Source: Rhizobium sp. Q54
GTDB taxonomy: Bacteria > Pseudomonadota > Alphaproteobacteria > Rhizobiales > Beijerinckiaceae
DNA length: 11,972 bases
Assembly (NCBI GenBank): GCA_945901195.1
Contig: CAMDKB010000095.1
Coordinates: 1 to 11,972, forward strand
Direction: 5' to 3'
The notes beneath the pieces were generated by a model. The model was given only the letters and a program-made list of their open reading frames with translations. It ran no database searches and was not told the DNA's origin. A program made the position numbers and the translations under genes. Positions 1 through 6,594 of the stretch are shown here, one piece after another. Positions within the stretch are counted from its first letter, which is position 1; the number at the start of each line of letters is the position of its first letter.

Positions 1-211
1 CGAGGCCATGCTTTTGCGCATAGGCGATTGCCTCTTCCTTGCTGTCGAACCAGAGTTTGATCTGCTGGTTCATGTCGCTGGAACTGGTCCAGCCCATCAG
101 CGGGTCTATTTCGCGCGGCGCCTCGGGTTCAAATTGCAGGAGCCAGCGGGCGGATTTGGCCTTGCCGGACTGGGTCGCTGTCTTTGCGGGACAGTTGATG
201 CGCGCCAACAT
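1..211 (-). CDS. NDUFS4-like ETC complex I subunit, 5' part (runs off window)
   Basis: The reading frame starts at an ATG at 211 on the minus strand and stays open for 70 codons to the window edge, so only the N-terminal part is present. It begins MLARINCPAKTATQSGKAKS, continues with RWLLQFEP and PLMGWTSSSDMNQQIKLWF, and reaches SKEEAIAYAQKHGL. The RWLL.FE / P.MGWTSS.D / LWFDSKEEAIAYA pattern is typical of the ETC complex I subunit conserved region, the bacterial relative of the 18-kDa mitochondrial subunit NDUFS4. In alphaproteobacteria the family is about 100 residues and is an accessory subunit of NADH:ubiquinone oxidoreductase on the cytoplasmic side of the membrane. It lies directly downstream of tRNA-Pro on the same strand. 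The family call is firm; the missing C-terminus cannot be assessed. Confidence 0.87.
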   Translation of the reverse strand, partial: MLARINCPAKTATQSGKAKSARWLLQFEPEAPREIDPLMGWTSSSDMNQQIKLWFDSKEEAIAYAQKHGL

Positions 212-259
212 AGTTTCGTCCTCAATAGGGACCGGATTTTCACCGGCCGTCTGGCGGAA

Positions 260-336
260 TGGTCGGGGCAGCAAGATTCGAACTTGCGACCCTCTGCTCC
301 CAAAGCAGATGCGCTACCGGGCTGCGCTATGCCCCG
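260..336 (-). tRNA. tRNA-Pro (anticodon UGG), CCA encoded
   Basis: Read on the minus strand, the 7-bp acceptor stem CGGGGCA/TGCCCCG closes exactly (330-336 with 264-270). The anticodon arm is TCTGC-TTTGGGA-GCAGA, giving anticodon TGG, and the T arm carries GTTCGAATC. The discriminator base is A and the 3' CCA is encoded (260-262). The total is 77 nt. UGG reads proline CCN codons. The gene sits between the DUF192 gene and the complex I subunit gene, all on one strand. No integrase or attachment-site duplication is visible beside it. Confidence 0.97.
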
Positions 337-352
337 ACATTTCCGATGCGTT

Positions 353-382
353 GGCATATCGCCACTTGGCCTTGCAAATCAA
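353..382 (-). promoter_or_regulatory. Candidate sigma-70-type promoter for tRNA-Pro
   Basis: On the minus strand a TTGATT hexamer (377-382) and a TATGCC hexamer (353-358) are separated by 18 nt, and the second lies 16 nt before the tRNA 5' end at 336. The spacing and position fit a tRNA promoter. Both hexamers are imperfect, so this is a suggestion only. Confidence 0.3.
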
Positions 383-425
383 GCCACGAATGCAATCTAC
401 CCCTGCATAAAGGCAAGATAGCTGC

Positions 426-890
426 CTATCTCTTAAAAATCGTGTGTTCGACCCGGTCGCCGGGCTTGATTCCGAGCTTCCGGCTGATTCCCGCGTTGAC
501 CTCCAGCACCCCGAGGACCGGTCTGACCGAGGGCACGCCGCGCTCCGACAGCGGCTCGGTATTCTCCGCGATGTTCGCGATTTCGCCCTTCTGGTCGATG
601 AATATCATGTCGAGCGGCAGATAGGTGTTCTTCATCCAGAAGGAGACCGGCTGCACCTGCTTGAAATCGAACAACATGCCGCGATCCGCCGCCATCTCGC
701 GGCGAAACATCAGCCCCCGTGCCCGTTGCTCGTCGGTGCGCATCACCTCGATCTGGAAAACGTGGCGATTGGAGCCCGAAACGATGGTCAGCCGCTCAAG
801 CTCCGATTGGGCATCGGCAGGCACGGCGATGCCGGCCATGAAAACGAGGCCTAGCAGTGCAAACAAGGGACGAAGCCATGAGCTGGACAT
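426..890 (-). CDS. Secreted DUF192 family protein
   Basis: The predicted protein has 154 residues. A signal peptide is visible: basic Arg7 after the N-terminus, a hydrophobic core at about 8-22, and an A-D-A cleavage motif at 25-27. The mature part is one DUF192 domain (about 32-152) with the family's markers: RARGLMFR (56-63), FWMKNTYLPLDMIFID (84-99), VLEVNAG (128-134) and a closing G-D-x-V near 144-147. DUF192 proteins are small exported proteins of unknown biochemical role. I chose the ATG at 890 because GGGAAG sits 8 nt upstream and the signal peptide then begins properly. A longer frame back to 986 would start close to a terminator hairpin and add an unrelated 32-residue leader. A short AGATAG/CTATCT hairpin overlaps the stop codon, but no clear T-run follows it. 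Confidence 0.9.
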   Translation of the reverse strand: MSSSWLRPLFALLGLVFMAGIAVPADAQSELERLTIVSGSNRHVFQIEVMRTDEQRARGLMFRREMAADRGMLFDFKQVQPVSFWMKNTYLPLDMIFIDQKGEIANIAENTEPLSERGVPSVRPVLGVLEVNAGISRKLGIKPGDRVEHTIFKR

Positions 891-991
891 TGTTGTGCTT
901 CCCATCTGCCGCCAGACGCGGCGCAGGCCGCTGATTAACACGAGCGGGCCCGATGCGGAATATCGCTTTGAGAGGGCGTTCGGCACACACG

Positions 992-1015
992 AAAAGGGCG
1001 TCCACGGGGACGCCC
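992..1015 (-). terminator. Intrinsic terminator downstream of the cold-shock gene
   Basis: GGGCGTCC (996-1003) and GGACGCCC (1008-1015) form a perfect 8-bp GC-rich stem with a 4-nt loop. On the minus strand the stem is followed directly by TTTT (992-995). It lies about 85 nt after the stop of the cold-shock gene and ahead of the DUF192 gene, so it should end or attenuate the cold-shock transcript. It also argues that the DUF192 coding region begins at 890 rather than 986. Confidence 0.72.
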
Positions 1016-1099
1016 ATCAGTAGACACTGTCGAAGAAACGCTAGCGCGTTCAACTCGCCCTGGGATGAATGACCCTCATCCTCGCGCGAGTTTTTAGGC

Positions 1100-1600
1100 T
1101 CAGTGCGAAGAAGGCAGTCTGGTTTCCAGCGGCCGTATTTCGGCAGCCATAAGGCCCTTCGAGCCCGGCCCGAATCGCACCAGCAGGCTTTCGCCGGGAT
1201 TGAGATCCGTGATGCCGAAACGCCGGAGCGTTTCCATATGGACGAAAATATCCTCGGTCCCCTCGCCGCGCGTGACGAAACCAAAGCCACGCGTACGGTT
1301 GAACCACTTCACGATCACGATTTCGAAACCGCCCGTCGGTGTTACCTGAACGTGCGTGCGCGGTGCGGGCTGCTGGGACGGATGCACAGCGGTGGATTCA
1401 TCCATCGACACAACGCGGAAAACCTGAAAACCCTTGGCGCGTTGCTGGACCTCGCAGACAATGCGCGCACCTTCGGGCGCTGTCTGAAATCCATCTCGCT
1501 TGAGAACGGTGACATGCAAGAGCACGTCAGCGCCACCATCGTCGGGAATAATGAAGCCATAGCCCTTGGATACATCAAACCATTTGATGTTGCCTGCCAT
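1100..1600 (-). CDS. Double cold-shock-domain protein (CspA-like, two CSDs)
   Basis: This 166-residue protein contains two cold-shock domains in tandem, at about 1-66 and 93-158, joined by a Pro/Gln-rich linker. The first has the RNP1-type motif KGYGFIIPDD (12-21) and an RNP2-type DVLLHVTVL (25-33). The second has RGFGFVTRGE (104-113) and DIFVHMETL (117-125). Such nucleic-acid-binding OB folds act as RNA chaperones in the cytoplasm, and two-domain versions of this length are common in alphaproteobacteria. I start at the ATG at 1600 because the fold begins there. The frame is open to 1720, but the extra 40 residues have no family character. No strong ribosome site precedes 1600, so the start is less sure than the family. 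A terminator follows at 992-1015. Confidence 0.93.
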   Translation of the reverse strand: MAGNIKWFDVSKGYGFIIPDDGGADVLLHVTVLKRDGFQTAPEGARIVCEVQQRAKGFQVFRVVSMDESTAVHPSQQPAPRTHVQVTPTGGFEIVIVKWFNRTRGFGFVTRGEGTEDIFVHMETLRRFGITDLNPGESLLVRFGPGSKGLMAAEIRPLETRLPSSH

Positions 1601-1950
1601 CACAATTAAATTGAGTGGCGCTGTTTCTATCTGTATCGAGCCGATGTCATGATCGGTCGAATTTAAATTGCGATCCTCATTGCTCAACGGACCGACCCCC
1701 AGTACCGCACCAAAAACCAATTCGCAGAGCCGTTGCCGCCAGCACCCGCGAATCGCTGAAATCTAGTGATTCACAAGTGGAAGATAACATCTAAGCGCAA
1801 TTGGCAAAGATGTTTTTAGAAAAAATTTACGCCTGTGGATGACTGGCACGAACGAATCATATCTGACGGGAAACATTTGAGTTTGAGCAACGCGTTGCGA
1901 CACCGCCCATCGATTCGGATGCGTCATGTTTCACGACCCGCCACGCCTGC
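1601..1950. other. 350-bp non-coding leader/intergenic region
   Basis: This gap lies between the Sir2 gene stop and the cold-shock gene start, both on the minus strand, so it should hold the cold-shock promoter and a long 5' leader. It is more AT-rich than its surroundings, with A/T runs near 1813-1829 and palindromic AATTTAAATT near 1660-1669. Long leaders are usual for cold-shock mRNAs. I could not pick a convincing -35/-10 pair. A 6-bp inverted repeat (CGCCTG 1944-1949 / CAGGCG 1957-1962) spans the Sir2 stop codon without a following T-run. I see no gene or RNA gene here. Confidence 0.5.
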
Positions 1951-2727
1951 TCAGTTCAGGCGATCCCGCTTTGCGAAGGGTTCCAGCACTTCGCCGATAC
2001 CTGCGCGAATGATGAGATCGGCGATGGAATCAAGCGCCGTTTCCTCGCGGTTGATGATGATGAGATCTGCGTCATTTTCCTTTGCCAGCACGGGAAATCC
2101 CGCAGCGGGATAGACAACGAGCGAAGACCCAATCGCGAGCATCAGATCGCATTGCAATGTTGCAGCATGCGCACGGCGCATTTGCTGTTCCGGCATCGAT
2201 TGCCCGAAAGCAATGGTCGCGGTTTTTATGATACCGCCGCACAAGCACGCCGGTGCGCGATTGGAGGCCTCAAACTTCCGCCGCACTGCTGACAATTCAT
2301 GCCGCACATCGCAGCCAAGGCATTTCGCATAGGTGCCATTGCCGTGCAATTCGATGATCTTTGCCGCAGGTACGCCGGAGGCTTCATGCAAGCCATCAAT
2401 GTTCTGGGTTATGACCGCGTGGATACGGTTGTCTGCGACCAGTCGTGCGATGGCGTAATGACCGATATTGGGTGCGGCATCCTTCATGGTGTCGTCCATG
2501 GTGAACTTGCGCCGCCAGGATTCCATGCGGGTTTTTTCGCTTGCCATGAATTCGTTGAAGGGGATCGGAGGATTGCGGGTCCATGCGGTATCCTTCGAGC
2601 GGAAATCGGGTATGCCCGATTCCGTGGAAATCCCTGCGCCCGTAAATGCTGCGATGTGTTCAGCGTCTGCGATCCGCTTTGACAATTCCTTGTGCGCATC
2701 TTCCACAGACGTCAGAATGATTGGCAT
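1951..2727 (-). CDS. Sir2-family NAD-dependent protein deacylase
   Basis: The 258-residue protein spans a whole sirtuin catalytic core. It shows the NAD-binding GAGIST.SGIPDFRS motif (30-44), TQNIDGLH (107-114) and the catalytic histidine in ELHGNG (His128). A small zinc module follows, with C136-x-x-C139 and C161-x-C163, and then GSSLVVYPAAGFP (200-212). Sirtuins remove acyl groups from lysine side chains using NAD+ and act in the cytoplasm. The second zinc pair is C-x-C instead of the usual C-x-x-C. The start at 2727 is set by AGGAGG 5 nt upstream; an in-frame TTG at 2748 lies beyond that site. The gene is divergent from the aldo/keto reductase gene and probably belongs to the housekeeping side of the window. 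Confidence 0.93.
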   Translation of the reverse strand: MPIILTSVEDAHKELSKRIADAEHIAAFTGAGISTESGIPDFRSKDTAWTRNPPIPFNEFMASEKTRMESWRRKFTMDDTMKDAAPNIGHYAIARLVADNRIHAVITQNIDGLHEASGVPAAKIIELHGNGTYAKCLGCDVRHELSAVRRKFEASNRAPACLCGGIIKTATIAFGQSMPEQQMRRAHAATLQCDLMLAIGSSLVVYPAAGFPVLAKENDADLIIINREETALDSIADLIIRAGIGEVLEPFAKRDRLN

Positions 2728-2868
2728 GGCTGCCTCCTGTCCTGACAATCTAGGCAGAGGATGCCTTCAGTTCAACCATGGCACGGCTGCTTGCTGGTGC
2801 CTGCGGATTTGGCGGTTGAAATTCCTTCACCAAAGGTTTTCAATGAAAAAAAGGCCTCGGGAGATTTC
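2728..2868. promoter_or_regulatory. Divergent intergenic region (Sir2 gene / aldo-keto reductase gene)
   Basis: This 141-bp gap separates divergently read genes and must hold both ribosome sites: AGGAGG on the minus strand at 2733-2738 for the Sir2 gene, and GGGAGA on the plus strand just before 2869 for the reductase. The plus-strand frame is open back to 2761, but that leader shows no family character. I did not find a confident promoter or operator. The region marks the border between housekeeping genes and the catabolic locus. Confidence 0.4.
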
Positions 2869-3816
2869 ATGCAGCTCAGAAATTTGGGAACATCGGGCCT
2901 GCGCGTTTCAGTCGTCGGCCTTGGCTGCAACAATTTCGGCGCGCGGCTGGATGCGGACGGCACGAAAAAGGTGGTGCACAAGGCGCTCGATTGCGGCATC
3001 ACGCTGTTCGATACGGCGGACATGTATGGCAATCGCGGGGGCTCCGAACGGGATCTTGGCGCAGCACTGGGCGCGCGCCGTCAGGAAATCGTGTTGGCTT
3101 CAAAGTTCGGTTATCAGATGGACGATGCCGGCCGCATGAAAGGTGGCTCTCGCCGCTATATCATGCAGGCCGTGGAAGCCAGCCTGCAAAGGATGGGTAC
3201 AGACTGGATCGATCTCTACCAGTTTCATTTTCCTGATCCCTTGACGCCCATTGAGGAAACCCTTCGGGCTCTGGATGATCTGGTTCGTCAGGGCAAGGTT
3301 CGTTACATCGGTTGCTCCAACAAATCGGCATGGGAAGTGGTGGATGCGCTGTGGACATCGCGCTTCTACGGTCTCAACTCATTTGTATCCTGCCAAGACG
3401 AATACAGTGTTCTTATGAGGCGCGCGGACAAGGATCTGATCCCGGCGATGCAGGTCCACGGTCTTGGTCTCTTGCCCTATTATCCGCTCGCCTCTGGCTT
3501 GCTGACGGGCAAATACCGGCATGGTGAAGCCATGCCTGCGGGGGCGCGGCTGTCGCAGCCGGGGCATTATACCAATCGCCATCTGAACGATGCCAACTGG
3601 ACCAAGCTGAAAGGGCTGGAAACATTCGTCGCCGCGCGTGGCAAGACCTTGCTCGATCTCGCGTTCAGCTGGCTCGCCTGCAAGCCTGTCGTGTCCAGCG
3701 TGATTGCAGGCGCGACCCGGCCTGAGCAGGTCGAAGCCAATGTGAAAGCGGCGGCCTGGGCAATGAGCGATGACGACATGGCGGAAATCGACAAAATTTC
3801 TCCGCCGGGAAGCTGA
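2869..3816 (+). CDS. Aldo/keto reductase
   Basis: This 315-residue protein is a full-length (beta/alpha)8 aldo/keto reductase. The catalytic tetrad can be placed: Asp48 and Tyr53 in FDTADMYG, Lys79 in ASKFG, and His120 in YQFHFPD. Downstream motifs are GKVRYIGCSN, the YYPLASGLLTGKY loop and a C-terminal VIAGATRPEQVEANV, which in this family contributes to NADP(H) binding. These enzymes reduce carbonyls or oxidise alcohols with NADP(H) in the cytoplasm. I chose the ATG at 2869 because GGGAGA precedes it and the domain starts at MQLRNLGTSGLRVS. It is the first gene of a plus-strand run with the decarboxylase and the two dehydrogenases, 131 bp ahead of the decarboxylase. It may act on an aldehyde or ketone intermediate of the same pathway, which is inference. 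Confidence 0.91.
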   Translation: MQLRNLGTSGLRVSVVGLGCNNFGARLDADGTKKVVHKALDCGITLFDTADMYGNRGGSERDLGAALGARRQEIVLASKFGYQMDDAGRMKGGSRRYIMQAVEASLQRMGTDWIDLYQFHFPDPLTPIEETLRALDDLVRQGKVRYIGCSNKSAWEVVDALWTSRFYGLNSFVSCQDEYSVLMRRADKDLIPAMQVHGLGLLPYYPLASGLLTGKYRHGEAMPAGARLSQPGHYTNRHLNDANWTKLKGLETFVAARGKTLLDLAFSWLACKPVVSSVIAGATRPEQVEANVKAAAWAMSDDDMAEIDKISPPGS

Positions 3817-3851
3817 CGGAACCGGCAACTGCCCGCGCGCACTATTTTGCA

Positions 3852-3874
3852 TGCGCAATTTGCCTGCGCAATTT
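3852..3874. repeat. Short direct repeat TGCGCAATTT x2
   Basis: TGCGCAATTT occurs at 3852-3861 and again at 3865-3874, a 13-nt period, in the gap between the reductase and decarboxylase genes. The same string forms half of the REP-like palindromes at 10433-10464 and 11306-11338, so this may be a decayed relative of them. A GCGGG/CCCGC hairpin (3915-3929) follows just ahead of the next ribosome site. Confidence 0.45.
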
Positions 3875-3947
3875 TCTTGCCTAAACGCGCGCGCCGGGCC
3901 AATCTCGATTTAACGCGGGCGAAACCCGCAACCGACGGGAGGATTGA

Positions 3948-4478
3948 ATGAACGCACCGGTCGCGGCACAGGACGTGCTGCACGGGCTCAGCATTATCGA
4001 TGCGGTCAAAAAAGCCGGAGTCGAATATGTACTGTCTGTGCCTGATCTGCATACCAGCCAAGGTCTCCTTTATCCCATCGCTGCCGACAAGCAGTTGAAC
4101 CTTGTGCGCGTGTGCAAGGAAGACGAATGCCTGGGTATTTCGGCTGGCCTAACCTATGGCAACAAGCGCTCCTTGATTTTGATGCAATACACTGGGTTTC
4201 TTTATGCGATGAACGCGATCCGCGCGGTCGCCTGCGAGTACCGCTTTCCTGCTGCCATGATGATCGGCATGCTGGGCCTTGAAGAAGGTGTCGCGCCCAA
4301 GGACTCGAAGAAATTTGGTCTCAAGATCATCGCTCCCATTCTTGAGACCATGGAGATCCCCTACGAGCTAATTGACACGGATGCTGATATCGCCAGGATC
4401 GGGCCGGCTATCGAACATGCCTACACCCATTCTCATCCGACTGCCTTTCTGATCGCACGGAGACCTCTCGCGTCATGA
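3948..4478 (+). CDS. Thiamine-diphosphate 2-oxoacid decarboxylase, alpha (PYR-domain) subunit, sulfopyruvate/phosphonopyruvate decarboxylase-like
   Basis: This 176-residue protein corresponds to the N-terminal pyrimidine-binding domain of a thiamine-diphosphate enzyme and resembles the alpha subunit of sulfopyruvate decarboxylase (ComD). Features are VEYVLSVPDLH near 25-35, a CKEDE.LGISAGL segment (56-68) whose Glu58 aligns with the cofactor-activating glutamate, and LILMQYTGFLYAMNAI (76-91). It cannot bind the cofactor alone and needs the next gene product as partner. GGGAGG lies 5 nt before the ATG. Its last four bases overlap the start of the beta subunit (ATGA), so the two are probably translationally coupled. 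The expected reaction is decarboxylation of a 2-oxo acid to an aldehyde. No phosphonate or sulfonate gene lies nearby, so the substrate may be different. Confidence 0.87.
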   Translation: MNAPVAAQDVLHGLSIIDAVKKAGVEYVLSVPDLHTSQGLLYPIAADKQLNLVRVCKEDECLGISAGLTYGNKRSLILMQYTGFLYAMNAIRAVACEYRFPAAMMIGMLGLEEGVAPKDSKKFGLKIIAPILETMEIPYELIDTDADIARIGPAIEHAYTHSHPTAFLIARRPLAS

Positions 4479-5044
4479 TGAACCGGCTGGACGTACTCAG
4501 AATTCTCAAGAAGCACATCACAGACCAGATAGTGATTTCCAGTTATTCAACCGCCAGCGAATGGATCGAAATCAACGACCGCCCGCTGAATTACTTCTCG
4601 CATGGCGCGATGGGGCTTGGCTCATCACATGGGCTTGGCATGGCGCTCGCCCTGCCCGAGCGGCGCGTCGTGGTGCTGGATGGCGATGGCTCGTTGCTGA
4701 TGAACCTGCCGACGCTTGTCAGCATTGGCCGCGCGGCTCCCAAAAACTTCACGCACATTGTTTTCCGCAATGGCACCTATGAAGCCAATGGCGGCCATCC
4801 CATCCCCAATCCGAATACAGATTTCGAGGCGATGGCGCGTGCCGCAGCGATCTCCAAGGCGTGTACGATTTCCAACACTCAGGATTTCGAAAACAAGCTG
4901 CAGTGGCTATTGAACGACGAAGGCCCGTTGTTTGCCTGCCTTGATATCGAACAGGGCCCGCTTGGGCCACGCGACTACAAGGAAATGTACCGGCCCGAGC
5001 GGCGCAAGGCTTTGCGTGTGGCTGTCGGTGCAGATCCGGCCTGA
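4475..5044 (+). CDS. Thiamine-diphosphate 2-oxoacid decarboxylase, beta (PP-domain) subunit
   Basis: This 189-residue protein is the diphosphate-binding half of the split decarboxylase. The cofactor/Mg motif is clear: G-D-G at 70-72 in LDGDGSLLMN, 26 residues, then Asn99 in FRNGTYE. A conserved FSHGAMGLGSSHGLGMALAL segment (41-60) precedes it, and NGGHPIPNPNTDF follows (105-117), as in ComE-type and phosphonopyruvate-decarboxylase beta chains. The start ATG overlaps the alpha-subunit stop, and a second ATG follows directly at 4478. GGAGA at 4459-4463 is a plausible ribosome site. The stop is 15 bp from the next gene. With the alpha subunit it should form a cytoplasmic alpha/beta enzyme with active sites at the subunit interface. 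The exact oxo-acid is unknown. Confidence 0.89.
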   Translation: MMNRLDVLRILKKHITDQIVISSYSTASEWIEINDRPLNYFSHGAMGLGSSHGLGMALALPERRVVVLDGDGSLLMNLPTLVSIGRAAPKNFTHIVFRNGTYEANGGHPIPNPNTDFEAMARAAAISKACTISNTQDFENKLQWLLNDEGPLFACLDIEQGPLGPRDYKEMYRPERRKALRVAVGADPA

Positions 5045-5059
5045 GACAGAGGAACGGCG

Positions 5060-5794
5060 ATGACGGATACAAATGGGCAAGGCGCTGTTGTAGTTACCGG
5101 CGCAGGCAGCGGCATAGGTCGCGAAATCACGCGGCTCTTGCTTGAGCAGGGCATTCCCGTGTCTGCATGGGATATCAATCCCGGCGATCTCATGGGGCAT
5201 AATTCAGCCAAACTGATGGTTCGATCGCTCGACACACGGGACAAGGCGGCGCTGCAAAAGGCCGCTGACGAAACCGCCGAACGTTTTGGCTCCATTGCCG
5301 GTGCGGCAACCTGCGCTGGCATATTCAGGCCAAAGCCGTTTCTGGAGGTCACGCAGCAAGATTGGGATGATCACTTTGGCATCAATCTGCGCGGTGTCTT
5401 GTTCACCTGTCAGGCCATCCTGCCGCACATGCGGGCGAAGAAGAAAGGCTCCATTGTGCTTTTCTCCTCCACGCTTGCACGCACGGCCAAGCCAACTACG
5501 GCGCATTATGCGGCCAGCAAGGGCGGCGTGCTTGGACTCATGCGGGTGATGTCGCTGGAAACGGCGAAGGAGGGCATCCGCGTCAATGCTGTATCGCCCG
5601 GAATTGCTGATACGCCCATGCCGAATGCTGTCATGTCCCGGGAAATTGTCCTATCGCGCGCCGAAGGCAATCCGATGGGACGTATCGGGACAGCGAACGA
5701 CATGGCGCAAGCAGCGATCTTTCTGCTCAGCGATGACGCATCCTATGTCACGGGCCAGGCTATCCGGGTCAACGGCGGCCAGGATCCGTTCTGA
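5060..5794 (+). CDS. Short-chain dehydrogenase/reductase (SDR), first copy
   Basis: This 244-residue protein is a classical SDR. It has the nucleotide-binding TGAGSGIG (13-20), Asp38 at the end of the second strand (suggesting NAD(H) over NADP(H)), and the tetrad Asn109, Ser136/137, Tyr150 and Lys154 (YAASK). NAVSPG and DTPMPN follow, and the C-terminal GQAIRVNGGQ closes the fold. The usual NNAG motif reads T-C-A-G (84-87). A ribosome site AGAGGA sits 6 nt before the ATG, and only 15 bp separate it from the decarboxylase beta subunit, so it is likely co-transcribed. It probably oxidises or reduces a hydroxy/oxo intermediate linked to the decarboxylase. Specificity cannot be read from the sequence. 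Confidence 0.93.
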   Translation: MTDTNGQGAVVVTGAGSGIGREITRLLLEQGIPVSAWDINPGDLMGHNSAKLMVRSLDTRDKAALQKAADETAERFGSIAGAATCAGIFRPKPFLEVTQQDWDDHFGINLRGVLFTCQAILPHMRAKKKGSIVLFSSTLARTAKPTTAHYAASKGGVLGLMRVMSLETAKEGIRVNAVSPGIADTPMPNAVMSREIVLSRAEGNPMGRIGTANDMAQAAIFLLSDDASYVTGQAIRVNGGQDPF

Positions 5795-5846
5795 TCGACC
5801 CATTCTGTTTTTTTAACTGACGCTCGCGAATGCTCAGGAGCCCAAT

Positions 5847-6584
5847 ATGAACACACTTATCACCGGCGCAGGCAGCGGCATTGGACGGGCAACGGCGCTG
5901 CGGCTTGCCAAGCGGTCCCATATTTGTGTTGCCGACAAGAATGGGGCCAATGCCGCTGCGGTCGTCAAGGAAATCGAGGCTGCCAGCGGCAAGGCGACTG
6001 CCTATGAAGTCAACGTACTCGACGGAGACGCTGTACGCGCGATGGTGGCCCAGGCCGAAGCTGTTGCGCCGATTGATGCGCTTTTCAACAATGCCGGCAT
6101 CAGTGTGCGCTCGGAAATCAAGGACATTACCGGCGAAGAATGGGACCTGATGCTTGATACCCACGCGCGCGGCATGTTCTTTGTGGCGCAGGCGGTTTTG
6201 CGCAACATGGTTCCGCGCAAAAGCGGCGCGATCGTGCAAACATCTTCAGACTTTGCCGTGATGGGTGTGCCGGGCATGGCCGCCTATTGTGCTGCCAAAT
6301 GCGCTGTTTATTCTATGACAAAGGCGCTGGCTCAGGAGTTCGGCGACGATAAGATCAGGGTCAATGCAATTGGTCCGGGCCCCATCGACACGCCGATTCT
6401 GCGGGGTGGCCGGACAGAAGAGCAATATCGGACATCGGTGGCGGCCAATGAGGCGCGCACCCCCATGGGACGCCTGGGCAAGCCGGAAGAAGTGGCGGCG
6501 GTAGTGGATTTTCTGCTGAGCGAAAAGTCGACCTATATCAATGGGCAATTGTTCCACCCCAATGGGGGGGCCGTGATGTGGTGA
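5847..6584 (+). CDS. Short-chain dehydrogenase/reductase (SDR), second copy
   Basis: This 245-residue SDR has TGAGSGIG (6-13), Asp30 at the end of strand two (NAD(H) preference), NNAG (81-84), Ser133/134, Tyr147 and Lys151 (YCAAK), then GPGPIDTP and a C-terminal INGQLFHPNGG. AGGAG lies 6 nt before the ATG. The helix-4 asparagine of the classical catalytic tetrad appears replaced by histidine: DTHARG (104-109) stands where the neighbour has INLRG. It is only a distant paralogue of the preceding SDR, so the two probably do different steps rather than being a recent duplication. A T7 run (5808-5814) lies in the 52-bp gap before it, without a stem. It converges with the MFS gene with 10 bp between stops. 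Confidence 0.92.
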   Translation: MNTLITGAGSGIGRATALRLAKRSHICVADKNGANAAAVVKEIEAASGKATAYEVNVLDGDAVRAMVAQAEAVAPIDALFNNAGISVRSEIKDITGEEWDLMLDTHARGMFFVAQAVLRNMVPRKSGAIVQTSSDFAVMGVPGMAAYCAAKCAVYSMTKALAQEFGDDKIRVNAIGPGPIDTPILRGGRTEEQYRTSVAANEARTPMGRLGKPEEVAAVVDFLLSEKSTYINGQLFHPNGGAVMW

Positions 6585-6594
6585 AGACTCCCGG

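Noticed and set aside
260..336. tRNA-Pro as an integration site for the catabolic locus
   Set aside because: No integrase, no duplicated tRNA 3' end elsewhere in the window, and about 1.6 kb of housekeeping genes plus the Sir2 gene separate it from the locus.
5808..5814. T7 run between the two SDR genes as a terminator
   Set aside because: No stable stem directly precedes it; the nearest inverted repeat is a 5-bp one further upstream.
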